DNA from: Rhabdophis nuchalis | Taxonomy: Eukaryota; Chordata; Lepidosauria; Squamata; Natricidae | Assembly (NCBI GenBank): GCA_039707465.1 | Contig: CM077644.1 | Span: forward strand, 81,590,875-81,654,874 | DNA: 64,000 nucleotides | Reading direction: 5' to 3' | In this document: piece after piece, positions 12,201 to 27,200 of the stretch | Layout: each line of letters begins with the position of its first letter | How positions within the stretch are numbered: position 1 is the first letter of the stretch | The notes under the pieces: model-generated | The model's input: only the letters and a program-made list of their open reading frames with translations | Told to the model about the DNA's origin: nothing | The model's database searches: none | Made by a program: the position numbers and the translations under genes

Positions 12201-15200
12201 AAAATCACACTCTAAAGAATGCCATAGAATAAATGGAGTGTTTAACAAATTATTAATATTGAGAAGGGGATAACAAGCTTGTATGATTTCCTCTTGATTG
12301 TTTAATGCATTTAGGGATCAGTGTATAAGCAAAGCTTGTTAGAAGTGAGCTGGTTAGGAAGGTGAATATATCTATAATTTGTATGCATATTCTTGATGGA
12401 GCATGTAAATGATTTCCAGCAAATGCAGCAAATGATATGGTTGTGAATAATATTGAATTAATCACCAAAGCACTTAATTTTGACAGGGGGATTGCGATGA
12501 ATGATTGCAAGTTATAGATAAACTGCAAAAAACTAGAGCATATGAATTTGTGTACTCTAACAAAATGCTTACCACAATGGGAAATGGAGAAATTTTAACA
12601 TGCAAATGAGGGTGAAAAGTAATGATGTTATGTAATCTACTGCAAAGAAAGATTATTGAAAGAAGTGTATAATAGCATGCTTCTACCCTCTATGTTATAT
12701 GCTACTGAGAATATGTTAAACTAAGATGAATGCAGTGGGAATGTCTTACTTAATAATGTGTGTAGTAGCAAATGAAAAAAAAGATGGTCATGTGATCAAA
12801 ATTCAGATGCTTGCCATTGATGTATCCTAAGGCAGGGGTCTCCAACCTTTGCAACTTTAAGTCTGAAGGACTTCAGCTCCCAGACTTCTCCAGCCAGCAA
12901 AGCTTTGCTGGCTGGAGAAGTCTGGGAGCTGAAGTCCTTCAGACTTAAAGTTGCAAAGGTTGGAGACCCCTGTCCTAAGGTCACCTTTTGCACCCTTCTG
13001 ACAAGCAAAATCAACAGGGAAGCCAGATTCACTTAACAAAAGTGTTACTAACCTATCCCACTGCAGTGATTCACTTAACAACTGTGGCAAGAAAGGTTGT
13101 AAAAGGGAGCAAAACTCACATAATAAATGTATCAACAGAAATGTTGGAGTCAACTGTGGTCATAAATCGAGGACTATCTGTAATATAAAAATCCACGGGG
13201 ATAATTTGCTAGGGTTGAAGAATATGGAAAGGTATACAGACAATCCATTCTTTTAATGACCATTCAAAGTTACACCAATACCAAAAGGTGAATGATTTGT
13301 CTTTGCATTTAAGACCACTGCAGAATGCCCATGGCCACATGATCAAAATCAGGCACTTGACATGTATTTATGACAGTTGCAGCATCTCAAGGTTATGTGA
13401 TCACGATTTGTAACCTTCACAACTGGCTTCTGGCCAGCAACGTCAATGGGGGAAGCAAGAGTCACCTAACAACTACGTGATTCACTTAACAAATGCAGTG
13501 ATTTGCTTAACAACTGTGCCAAACAAAGTCATAAAATTGGCTCCAAAACTGCCTTGCATAGCAATGCAAATTTTGATCCTAATTGTGGTCGTATATTGAG
13601 GATTACTGTAGTGTATAGCGTTCCATAGCATTTAGCAATGCTTCCTTTTTCATACTTCCATTCCTTTTTAAGGATTTACTATTGACCACTCTTTTCTGGA
13701 TTCCATGTAATGTTGTGATGATAGTGTGATGAATACTTAGTGTATACATGTACATACTGATAAAGGGCTCGCCTGGAAATGTGAAAATAACCTGTAACCA
13801 CTTACTCTTTGATAAAAAGGATACACAGCCGTCACTGCCCAGTATGAAATGCAGATGGCGATAAGAATAAAGGTTATAATTGGATAGAATAATGTAGACA
13901 TGATGTAGCCAATTGCCCTAAACAAACAAATAAATAAATAAACAAATAAAAGTTATTCAATTTATCAGATGTCAGCTGCAAACCAATCAACTTGGTATAC
14001 AGCATACCAAATTTCTACGGTTATTTCTATTCCTTGTGTAAGTTTTCATTATGCAAATTGTTGTAGTATAAGTCATCATAAATATAATCCCCTATAACTA
14101 ACATATCCCCTTCCCACCCATTTGTCCCCTTTGGCTCTTTATTATACAAGCTGTATAAAATTGGGTTGCTAATCATTGCCCTACAAAATTTCATCCAGGT
14201 TCTATCTGTTCCTCAACTCTTTCATTTTCATTTTGTATTATCCTTTAATATTTGTTTTATCAATATTTTGATGCAATGTCTTTTACAACAAGGCATGCTT
14301 TGTCCCTGCTCCCATACTATAATTTTTGGTATCAGCTTCAAAAATCTTTTTTTTTTAACTTCTGTCCAGTGCCCAGATCTTTTGTTTTACACAAAAGTTC
14401 ATCTATCATAGTTCTTAGTACTTGTTGAAACTGACATAATGAATCTTATTGCCCTTAGTTTCTTTATATAATGGGACCCCAGAAATAAGAACTGTGGCTC
14501 TTCATGTGTGGCTGACTTATATCTCTCAGGAGTCACAATCACTCAAATCAATTCTGAATACTGGAAACTGTATGTGAAGAACAATAGCTCTTTCATCACT
14601 GCTGTATCCCACAGAATAATAAAGTTCAGACTTTTCTTTCTTGGGTTTACAAATACACACAAGACATATTCAATTTTTGTTGCCAATGAAGGGAAGGAAC
14701 TATTCAAATAACAAGAGCAACATATTTAGGGGGGAAATGAAACTCGGCGAATTACCCAGCACCACCTATGAGTGACATGGCAGAAAGTCAGAAGTCACTC
14801 AGAAGTGGTATGGTTAGCATAAACTACTTTTAAGTAGGAAAAGGGTAAACAAGAAGACTTGTTTAGAGACTTTCTTTGGTCCATGAGTAAAGTTAAAAAA
14901 AAGTCAAATTTAAATAAAAATCTAGTATTTCTTTTCTCCTTTCTAAGAAATATCTTCTAGATGTTCTACAATATCTTCTTTATTGTTCTCTCTATTCTTT
15001 GTCAATGTTTGTTTATTATTTCCATTTATATGGCTGCCCGTCTCAAATGCATGACTCAAGGCAGATAACAACCTTTAAAAACATCATAAAACAACACACA
15101 CAATCAGCAGCTGGTAAAAATGTAAAACCACAACCAATGAGTTAATATAGCCATTACACAGGTTCTGCCGCACATCTGGATGCCTAAGTCTGGTAACAAC

Positions 15201-18200
15201 CCCATCTTTTAAGTTCTCATAAACAGCCATCAGGCTCAGGGCTAATCTAATATCTGGAGGGAGGATGTTTCAAAAATTATATGCCATGACAGAAAAAGTT
15301 CTCCCTGATAATGTTTTCAAATAGGCAGAAGAGCTTAATGGGCCAAAGGTAGATATAATCAGGGAGAGTTTATCTAGTCCCTCAGGTAAGCCAGAGCAAT
15401 GTATAGGTCATTACCAGCACCTTGAATTGAACCTAGAAACATAATGGCAACCAATGCAGAAGTATAATGTGTATAATCAAGCAACACACATATCTGTCGT
15501 GCCACTGCATTATGTACCAGCTGTAGCTTTCAGATATTCTTCAAGGACAGCTACACATAAGGCATATAGAAATAGTCCATTCAGAGGTGACCAAGGCATC
15601 AGTGTGTTTGAATAGAGCAGTGTGGTCCAGGAATGGATGGGTACATTTATTTATGTATTTAAAACATTTATATAGCCACCCGTCAGAGGTGGTATTATGC
15701 CTGTTCACACCAGTTTGGGTGAGCCAGTAGCAGTGGCGGCACAAGGCTCCGCCCATCCACCCTGACGTCATCTCAGACCTTCTGCGTGCGCACTCCCGCT
15801 ACCAAACCAGTAGTGAAGATAATAGGATGCCATTACTGCCATCCGTCTTATATCAAACTCTGTGTGGTTTCCAAACAACAATTAAAACAATATCAATAAC
15901 AAGACAACATAGAATATATATTTCCATATATCTATTAAAACCTAAAATATGAAACCTGGTACCAAAGATAAGCTTCCACATGCAGTCTATCATTAAACCC
16001 TTGTGTCGTTTTCACCCTATGTCATTTTGGTAATTTCTTGGTAATGTTATGAAACCTGACTTTCTTCTCTACATGAGAGTACTTTTTATATACAGTAATT
16101 ACCATTTCAATTTTCATTAGCTTTCTCTAATGTGAACAATATACTCTGTGCATGTTTATAATTATTTCACATAATTCAAATAAGAGCTAAAACTTAAATT
16201 AAACCCTGCATTAAATGTTATTTCTACATGGACAATTAATGTATTGTGCTAGAAACATCTTGAATGTTTTTTTTCCAATCACTGAAGAACAGTGTAAGCT
16301 TATGCTATTCAAGAAATAATTACTACAAATCAGTGCATTTCAGAATTTAATAATAGATAGGCCTTATTGAAATAATAAACTGTTTACAATAATAAACTGC
16401 TTGTTAAATTCTAGGAATAGATTATAACTGATTTATTGCTAATATAAACTGTTATTTCACTGAAGAGATGATTAAACTAAATTTGAAAAAAATACTTAGA
16501 TTCAGTCATTAACCACCTATTTTTCAAGACCTGGATTAAGGGTTGCATTCTGCTGTGTTCACAGTAGAGTGCAACATTTATTTTGATGAATGCATCAAAA
16601 TGCATCATATTTATGCACTTTCCAATGCAGAAATATTGGACAATATTTCTGTGACCTTCATTGACCTCTAATAGAATATAGCCAAACCTATAATGAAATA
16701 CTATTTTTTTCACTAGAAGTTTATGAAAATCTCGGCACACATATTCTGATTGTATTATTCAATTTGCTATGATGCTTCAAGGTGAGCCCAGAAAAATAGT
16801 TGAGTTTGATGACAAGACTATAAAGTTGATACCCTACTACACGGTTTACTTTCAACTTCCCCCAAAACAGCAATCCTGATTATTGGCTCGGTCTTAAACT
16901 CAGTTTATACAAGGACAGATACAAGGCTGAGAGGGGAAAAAACCTGAGATTTTCATACTGAAATACTCTTGCTCTTAAATTTATTTTCAGTATTAATACA
17001 GACAAAATAACAAACAAATACAAACAAATTATGTTCACTGATCCTTCCATAGAGATGCCAATGTACATTTTACACACACACACAATTGGCTGTGGGGTGG
17101 GGTGTGTGTGTATTCCAGCATATTTCTGGAACATTCAAGCAATTTCAACCAAACTTGGTACACAGATGACTTACTCTCTGGAAAAAAATATTGTGGGGGT
17201 AAGACATCCCTAAGGCCCATTGGGATGTGTCTTCTGTTAAGATACAGCCTGTTGTGCCTTAAAATGACTTCTACTGTACTGCCATAAAATGGCTTCTACT
17301 GTGCAGGGCAGTGGAGTTGCCATGGTAATGGCTTCACAGTACTGCATAAGGGGACTCCCTTGATAAGGGGGAAAATCCAACATTAGAAATTACGTTTGGT
17401 CTGGACATTTTCCCCCTATAAATAAATACCCAGGCAACACCGGTTTATTAGCTAGTATTAGCTTGTATTATATAAAGGGGGTAATGTAATTCACAGGTAT
17501 CAGGGTCAAATTAATTAATCAAGTTTTGGCATTCTTGCAGAATACTTCTCTTCACAATCAAGATAACCTTCTTTGAAAGAGAATTTCTGATCTCCTTTTT
17601 TACTTTACAATTTGACTGAATCTATGAAGTAGAGCAAATAGCAGCCTGATATCTTTCTGGCAGGCTTCCAGTTATCATGGTGTTTTGCCAACTCTGCATA
17701 TAGTCATATTTTTATTCAGGCACTGAAACAGTTGTTCTGTGCTAGTTTGTGTCAGTTTTGTTAATGGGAAGAGTAGAGATCATTCAGTTCTCAGAGAAAT
17801 GGTTCTCATAGGAGAGAAAGGGCGAGAGCTGACTTGGGAAATGGAGTCTCAAAAAATTATTAGAGAGCACTCTAAGAAGAAGAAATGAAGGGAAGTACAC
17901 TATTTCTCCAAAAATAAGACCTCCCCGGATAATAAGCCCAACCAGGCTTTTAAGTGCATGCGCTAAAATAAGTCCTCCCCTGAAAATATTGCAACACAGC
18001 AGCAGCCATGAGACGACCATGCTCATCACCTCCTGCACTTCAAAAATAATAAGACCTCTCTGGAAATAAGGCCAAGAGTTTATTTTGGGGGTCAAAAGAA
18101 AGCAAGACCCTGTCTTATTTTCGGTGAAACATGGTAGAATGGCCATTTAGGCTGGCAACTAAAATGGATAAAAAAAGCACTGGCCAATTCAAAGCTTAGT

Positions 18201-21200
18201 GTTTAGATGTCTTTCTGTTGAACCAGAAATGGACGGATCAGTGTTAATTGCTGAAAATATATTGCTACTTCAGGGGACTCATATGGAGAATAGGGCATGA
18301 TTCAGATAAGTGTGCTGAGAAGCAGAAGGAAAACAACATAGGAGGATGTGAAAGGAGAAAACAGCTCTCAGTGGATCTAAATTTGATTTTACCAGCCTGA
18401 ATGAGAAAAACCAGCTGTCAGCTGGGCAGATAGAAAAAAAATTGCCACCAACCTCTGTAAGCCATTCTCTAACTCTAAAATTAGGAAGTAAACAGGGTAA
18501 GGAATAGAGGATTCCATTATATATTTAGCTCACTTTGTAGTCTACAAAAATTGGATGCTTAAAGTTGTTTTAGGCTGCAGGGGAAAAAGTGTTCTTACTT
18601 CACAATTGAAGCTGTTTAATCAACTGTGGCTTGGGGAAAGGAAGAAATTTGCAACGGATTGTAGTACAATCAGTTGCTTGCTTGCCAAGTAAGGCCCAAA
18701 AGTGAAATTGCACACAATTCTCATTTTAACATGCTTCTTTCTTTTTAAAATCAAGTGGTATATTGCCCTGAATTTCTAGCAAAACCTAAAAATCTATATT
18801 AGGTCACAATCTCTGCACTAATGGATGGCTGTGTTCAGAATACTGCAAAAATGAGGATGCTAATAATACTCACCGGCTACCTTCTTTCAAAAGGGCAATT
18901 GCAATCCGGATTCGATTTCTCAGAAATATTAACATGAGTATAATGACAACTTCCATTATACAAAGTAGTATCACTGAAAATAACAAGAAATGAGTTTGTC
19001 AAAAAATAATGCTGACTTAATCTCACAACAACACATTACCAGTTAGTTTTAGTAGTCCCTTTCACAACTGCATCTTATTCAGGATTCCAGTGGCATTCAA
19101 CCTCAACATACTTACATCTAGCCTAGGCTATTTTATACACACTAGAGCAAGTAGGTCATCATGATTGTACTCTCTCATCACAATTGTATTTATGTGTTTC
19201 ATTTTGAATACGTAAGTCTTCTCCTCAATGAATATTATGGCATACTGCATTTAAAAGCAAATCAATTTCAGTGCAATGGAGAGCTTTAAATATAATTCAG
19301 ATTCTACGTGATTAGTGTAAAGAAATATTCATTGTAATATATAAATAAAAATGTAAAATAGTTTGTACGAATCCACTAATCTCAAAAACTACTGGACCGA
19401 TTTACACCAAACTTTCACACAATGTAGCCAAGGACTTCCGATAATAGAACTCATTTTGTGCCTAGCCCACGTGTGTTGTGTGCTACTTACACACAAATAA
19501 AAGGTACCACTGAAAATGTTTTCACTTCCCTGTAGCCACGCCCATCAGACTGCTTTTCAACTGTCAGTGTTGGAAGAGGCCTCTTATGACGGCCTCTTAG
19601 GGCCAAAAAGGCACAGAGGATAGCAAACTCCCAGGTGGCCCATAGAGAGAGGGGGGGGGGGGAAGAAATACTGCTCGACTGTTCTCTGAGGTAAAAACTT
19701 AGAGGCAGGCAGCTGCTTTAAACTGTTGAATACGAACTGAACCAAACTGTAACAAAAAACCACCCATCTGACAGCAAATGCAGTTTAATAAAAGAGGGAC
19801 TAGGGGAGACATGATAGCAGTGTTTCGATATCTCAGGGGTTGCCCCAAAGAAGAGGGAATCAAGCTATTCTCCAAAGCACCTGAGGGCAGAACAAGAAGC
19901 AATGGGTGGAAACTAATCAAGGAGAGAAGCAACCTAGAACTGAGGGGAAATTTCCTGGCAGTGAGAACTATTAACCAGTGGAACAGCTTGCTACCAGAAG
20001 TTATGGATGCCCCAACACTGGATGTGTTTTTAAGAAGAGAATGAAAAACCATTTGTCTGACACGGTATAGGGTCTCCTGCTTGAGCAGCGGGGTTGGACT
20101 AGATGACCTCCAAGGTCCCTTCCAACTCTCCAAAGCACCTGATGGCAAAACAAGAAGCAAAGGGTGGAAACTAATCAAGGAGAGAAGCAACTTAGAACTG
20201 AGGGGAAATTTCCTGGCAGTGAGAACTATTAACCAGTGGAACAGCTTGCCACCAGAAGTTGTGAATGCCCCAACACTGCAAGTCTTTAAGAAGATGTTGG
20301 ATAGCCATTTGTCTGAAACGGTATACGGCTTCCTGCCTAGGCAGTGGGTTGGACTAGATGACCTCCAATGTACCTTCAAACTCTGCTATTGTATTATTGT
20401 ATTACAGTAGATAGGTAGAGAGGGGAATAGAGAAAAAGGGAGAAATACAGTTTAATAAAAGGAGGACTAGGGGAGACATGATAGCAGCCTTCCAATATCT
20501 CAGGGGTTGCCCCAAAGAAGAGGGAGTCAAGCTATTCTCCAAAGCACCTGAGGGCAGAACAAGAAACAATGGGTGGAAACTAATCAAGGAGAGAAGCAAC
20601 TTAGAACTGAGGAGGAATTTCCTGACAGTTAGAACAATTAATCAGTGGAACAGCTTGCCTCCAGAAGTTGTGAATGCTCCAACACTGCAAGTCTTTAAGA
20701 TGTTGGATAGCCATTTGTCTGAAATGGTTTAGGGAGTGATGGCTAACCTTTTTTGGCTCGCGTGCCAAAAGCAGGGGGAGTGCAGGGGCGATGTGCACAG
20801 GTGTGCCACATCCATAATGCTATGTGCATGACCTCTGCATTTGGCATGCTTTTAACGTCCTCCCCAGGCTCCAGAGGCTTTATAGGAAGGCTCTTTTCAC
20901 CCTCCCCCCACCTCCAGAGGGCAAAAAATGGCCTCCAAAGAAGGCCTAAATCAGCTGGCCAGGGCACACATACACACTGAAGCTGACAGGGCAATGCCTC
21001 GCATGCCCTAAGAAATGGTTCCGTGTGCCACCTGTGGCACCCGTGCCATAGGCTCACTATCATGGGTATAGGGCTTCCTGCCTAGGCAGGCAGTTGGACT
21101 AGATGACCTCCAAGGTCCCTTCCAACTCTGCTATTGTATTATTGTATTACAGTAGGTAGGTAGATAGAGGGATACATAGAGAGGGAGAAATAAGGTAGGT

Positions 21201-24200
21201 AGGTAGGTAGGTAGGTAGGTAGGTAGGTAGGTAGGTAGGTAGAGGGAGAAAGGAAGAAATATAGTAGGTAGGGAGGTAGGGAGGTGGATAGATAGATAGG
21301 GAGAAATACAGTAGGTAGGTAGGGAGATAGATAGATAGGGAGAAATACAGTAGGTACGTAGGTAGAGGGATAGATAGAGAGGGAGAAATACAGTAGGTAG
21401 GTAGGTTGGGGTTTATACGGTGGTTGTGTGTATGTGTGCAGGTGTAGATCTACACACAGATTGGTTGGCCATTTAACCAGACTGGGCCACAGCAACGTGT
21501 GGCCGGGCATAGCTAGTTGTATCTAAAGATGTTGGCTATATTGTAATCAATGCTTATGCGTGACTGATTTTGTTCTTTTATTTATTGTATCTCAGCTCTT
21601 ATTGTTATTCCTGGATAATAACTTTTTAATAATTAAAAAACAGCCTGAATTTCAGTTATTTTTTATGTACTGACATATATGCTACTTCTGTACTTTATGT
21701 ACTGATATTGACTTGAAGTTGGCCATCTAGAATTCTGCTATGATTTTTGTCAAGATTCAGAAATTCTGCAAATGAGAAATAACACTGAAATCTTGTGTCT
21801 TTGCTTTTTCAGAAAACAACAGGGTAAAAATACAAAGGAACATTTCACTTCAATACAGGCAAGAAAACTCACATTGAGTTGTATTGAACATAACAGGGAT
21901 TATTTATAAGTTTCATTCATTTTAAAGCTTGATCCATCAGACATTTTGGAATACAATACTATTGTCTCCAGAGGAGGAAAAAAAACCAGGGAGACTTTAC
22001 AATTTGATTTTGCCTGCAGGCTAAATAAATTATAATACATGTAGTGTGTTTTTAAGAAATTATTTATCTACATGCGGCAGTAAAATATAATATTTTGTAC
22101 TGTGTTTCAGTGTGACTTATCCTACTTATCCTAGGATCTTCCCAGCCAATTCCCATGTTGCCTACCTGAAATGAAGCATGAGCTATATTTCATCATGCAT
22201 TCTCTAATTCATTCATTCACTTTAAGAACAAATAAAGTCAACAGCTTAGCAGCATCTTGCATAGTCTGAAAGCATATTTCAGAGCAAATGTCTACCATTT
22301 GGACTCAGGTACATATGTCAGACCACACATCTCATAATTTCCAGATGTCATGGACATACTCTAGCTGAAGCTGCTATGTGAGATCACCTGACCTTTTGGG
22401 GTGCAATATTATTAGTATGCTGACAATAACAGACTTTATAACACTTGGCAGACATGACATTGATGCGCTAAGTGTTTGGAGGTTTCCAGGATCTGGTGAG
22501 ATCAGAATGGCTTAAAGCTGAATTCAAGAAAGCAGAGGTCATGTTTGTTCAAAAGGCTATCTATTGATCATATCTTGATGAGCAAACACTGCTCCCAAAG
22601 GAGCAAGATTACCACTAGAGGGCCCTTCTAAACTCACAGCTCCTACTAAAACAGCAAGTAAAGTTGTAGCTAGATAAGTTATTGCCCAATTCCAGCTGAT
22701 GCACCAATTGCAGTATTACCTGGTGACAGAAAACCTGGGACAATTAAGTCTTGCCCTGACTAATACCCAATTAGATAGCTACAATGCACTCTGCACTGAA
22801 CTACCTTTAAAGACTAATCAGAAGTAACTATTAGAATTGGGGACATATTACAGCTATGCTGTGAATTATGAATTAGCTTCCAATTGACTTCTATATGTAA
22901 TTTAAAGTGATGTTGACCTGTACATTTGTTTCTACCTTGGCACCTGAGACATTGCAGGATGTCCAAACAAAAGCACCCAAAATATTAGGGCATTTAGGAA
23001 TAAGATACTCCTAGTTCTCAATTTTGCAGGATAAAAGAAGCTAAGGATGGAAGTGCTTTTCAAGTGTTGTGTTGGTTCTCTAGAACAAACTCCTACTGTA
23101 GATAAGACCAACTTTATCTCTGATAACATTCAAGAAAATCCTGAAGCCAAAGTTTCTGCAGAAAGCCTTCTAATTAGACGTGGCTATCTTTTATCTTTCT
23201 AATTTCTTACTAATATTGGAGCTGAGAAGGTGTGATTCTATGGCATTTTAATTATCAATTTGTACTATGGATAAATTTCTTTATATCATGTAAGTCTCCG
23301 AGAATCAATTCAAACTGTAGTGGTATATACTGTAACTGCAGGGAAAAATAGACATTTGGAAATGTCTTGTTTAGAAAAACAGGACATTTAGGAAATCTGG
23401 TTTTTAGAGAGCAAGCTTGCATATTGTACTAAGTCAAAGTACCAATGGGCATTTTTTTTAGTTCAATGTGCTGGATAAACTTATCCAACTTCAGCTTATT
23501 TGTCAATCCATGTTTAAACATATCATAGTTTACCATAGAGTATATTGAGTTTGGTGTCAATCAATCATCAAAGAAGCTGTTTAGTCATGTTAAGCAGGTA
23601 ATTTAAAATACAGGTTTCTCAAAAATTCACTTACTAAATGCTAACCATGTTTGCCTCAGTTGCAAATAGACCCTGAAATCTGTCTGGAATCCAATATCAT
23701 AGATGGTAAGATCAGAACCAGGTATTCCATGAAGGCGATGATATTCCCAGTAGCAATGCCAGATACCTTTTGAAAAAGAAAAAATAGAATCATAAAACAA
23801 TTTCCGTTCTTTAGATAATCTATGCAATGGTTTATTTCTAAACCAAAGAGAACTTTCTGGAAGAAAGATGCCAGATCAAATATAAGAGCTTACAAACTAT
23901 ATGCTTGACTTTGGACCATACACCCAGTAGAAGCCTTCTTCTGATATGTATGCATGATGAAAAAGTACTTTTATATGCTTATCAATCAGAAATATATGAA
24001 TGAAATAAGAGAGAGAAATAGACATTTTTTACAGAAGTAACCCTTGATTTGGAGTGCACCTGTTAGGAAAAAAAACCCAACCCAAGACCTCTATTTATGC
24101 TTGTGAAAGACTAGAATTCTTTTGCTCTTAGAGAAATTAAAATGTATTAGTTTCAGTTCCCATGATTTGGGTTTGGTTCCTGTTCTCAATGTTCCATCTT

Positions 24201-27200
24201 ATTTTTTTAACTTCATAATATGTCACACCTGCCATGCTTCTGCTCTGTTGAATTTCAAATGAATTGTTGCATTATTTTAAAATTTTATGTTCCACATACT
24301 TTTTATAGCAAACAGAGATGAACTGCTCTATGAGATATTTTATAAATCTAGCAAATAAATAAATAAGAAAGCAAAACAAACCTTGCAATATCTATAGGTA
24401 CTCTTATTTGAAGAAAATAGCTTCCTGACTTCCAAAGTCATCAGTCTTTTCACAAATAATTGAAATTCCAAAAGAAATTTGCCAATAACTTTTTGAGAAG
24501 GTGGGAGTGCCACCCAGTATTTTCTGTCATGTTTTAGGGAGAAAAATAATCTCAAATTCTATCAGAGAGTAACATCAAACATGAAGAATATTGAATATTC
24601 TACACTGATAGCTGTCAAAATAGAGCATTCATATGATATGTGGGTCATGTTTGATAACTGTACAGGTGTTTGTGAATCAGGATTTTCAGTATGCAGTCAA
24701 ATAAGTTATTAAATTGTCACAGGTGATGAGCCAGATAACTAGTCTTTCTTTCTGTCTATAGAAAAAGCATACATACAGTTTTGAAAAAGCTTGCCACACA
24801 AACCAACCTTATGCCCAACCTAGTTATTTAGTTGAGGTTGGATAGTTTTGATGAGGATGATTGTAAGGTATTTCAAATTCTTGTAAACTAAGAGTTCTAT
24901 AAATCTATCATGTTATATTTCAGTATATAGTAGGGAGGAACAAGGACAAATCATAAATTTGCTAACATACAATAACCAAATGAGTAAAATAGTAGATATT
25001 TGTATACTCTAATGGCCATTTCCTAATCAAAACCAGACAGTGATATTATATTTGAGATATACTAATAAACACATACATAACAAGTAAACATCAGCATGGT
25101 GGGTGGAAGACTAGGGTGTTTTTCCTTAGCCTAAGTAGTAGTAAAGTTTTAGTATTAGGTGGTGCACTGCTGAGGGAAGAACATATTGTGTGGAATCCTT
25201 GGTGCTCTCTGAACTTGACTGTTTTCTTACAGATGTTTTATTACTTAATTAGGTAACATCATCAGTATTAGAAGGGAGTGGAGTTTGCTGTTTATACTGT
25301 GGCTATTTAACGTTCAATTAGCTAGTTTGTAATAGGAAGAAAGTATCTAGAGCAGGGATGTCAAACATGCAGCATGCGGGCTGGATACGGCCCATGCAGG
25401 CCACACCCACCCTGGCTCCTCATGGGCAAAAACAATCCTGATCCATCACAATATGGCCTGCAATGCAAATGGGTTTGACACCCCTGATCTAGAGGAAAAA
25501 TAGAATGGTCCAACACTAAGTAATTTAATGGGGAAAGTATGAGATGGTATAGAATTAACAGATTATCAGTTTTGCTTATCTCCGTATTAGTAATGAAATG
25601 TTAGATGGCTGAATGTAACATTTGGCACTTACCATATCCTATAACTGCAATTACACCAAAGATGAAAATCCAGAAGAGAACTCCTGCTATGAATCTCAGA
25701 AGCACAAGAAAGAGCAAGCTGACTACCATTGCAATAAACAGCCCTCTGGGAATAAAACAAAAAACAAAAAATACAACAGTTAAAAATGAGAAAGCAGCCT
25801 GCTCCAGTGTTTTATACTGGCTTAAAGTATGGCACTTTAATTGAAAGTATGGCGCTTTAATTGTTTCCCTTAATTTCATTGAAACATGAAGCAAATAGCA
25901 ACTGGAAATATAGAAGAATGAATTCATATAAAAGACCTGAATAAAGAAATCACAAAGGAATGAATAAGGGCAAAGAAGAGAAATTATATTCCCACTTTGC
26001 ATGCTCCAGGACTATTTATATGCGGAAGGCATGACTTCTGATGAATAAAAACTTACATTAAAATCCAATACCAAGAGCTCGCGTAGTCTTCAAAAATCTT
26101 CATCCCAACTGATCTTGCATCAAGAACATTATTGATGCCACTTTAAAATGGAAAAGATAAACAGGTTTTATGTCCCTCTTATGTAAATCAACCAACCTAA
26201 GAGCTTACTGTAAATAATATATACATCAAGTCACAACTCTGTTCATAGTGTTTGGTTAATTGGCATAATATTCAGGGTCAGTAATAAACCTATATTACAC
26301 TGAGATTTGTGCCCAAAGCTACAGAAAATATAAATCTTATGGAATGGGCAAGAATTTTAGTTCTAATTCTATACATATTTAATAGATATATTTCTATATA
26401 TTACAGTATATATAGGTTATGCTATTAAATTATTAACAATTCCAAACAATTAAAATAATGCTATAGGATATTTAAACAATAACACTGAAGGATATCTAAA
26501 TAACATTGCTATTAGTAGCTATAGTATAAGCACCATTCTAGGGAAGCATTTCTAATGTTTATGCTTTTTTGAATTAACCATTCTGAAGGTTGTGCAAGAT
26601 GGAAAGCTTTGGAGTTTATTTTCTTGAGAGTCCTTATAGTGACTAAGACAGTGTTTTTCAACCTCGGCAACTTGAAGATGTCTGGACTTTAACTCCCAGA
26701 ATTCCCCAGCCAGCATTCGCTGGCTGGGGAATTCTGGGAGTTGAAGTCCGGATATCTTCAAGTTGCCAAGGTTGGGAAACACTGGACTAATATGTCAACA
26801 AGGACCAAAGAAATGCAGGTTCAAGAGCAGTCTTAGCTATACACAGTAGTGGGTGTCTTTGGCCCAATCACTTTTTCTCAGTTCAACCTCTGCTACAATG
26901 ATGCTCATGAGGGAGAAAATGGAATTCCCTCCATTTTCCCCATCAGTAGCGCATCCTCCTTTTGCTGCAGAAAAAAAACCTCCTGGGTCAAATGAATGTA
27001 GTATTGCTTTTATTAAGTAGCCTTTAATATCCTGTTTGAACAGAAAGGAAGGATAAAAATAAAACAAAAATCCTAATGATAAGCTATGATGTCATTATTT
27101 GACTGAATCAGACTTCGATAAGGAGTGAATGTTTCAGACCCCAAAAAATGGAAATCCAGTTGTCACGATTCAACTTCCAGACATGTATAACAAAATAATT

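Larger units (their letters stand above)
19336..21516 (+). mobile_element. Non-autonomous Helitron, family 2 copy A, with nested CR1 and MITE
   Basis: The 5' part (TATATAAATAAAAATGTAA, then CTGGACCGATTTACACCAAA) and the 3' part match the copy at 58633-59337. The 3' end has a six-pair hairpin GGCCAC (21485-21490)/GTGGCC (21499-21504), then GGGCATAG and CTAG at 21513-21516 followed by T. Inside are three CR1 tails, a hAT-type MITE and a GGTA minisatellite. The expected 5' TC reads AA here. Confidence 0.7.

Noticed and set aside
21152..21408. Regular short repeats resembling a CRISPR array
   Set aside because: Units are 4-16 bp with no unique spacers, lie within a Helitron, and the host is a vertebrate.
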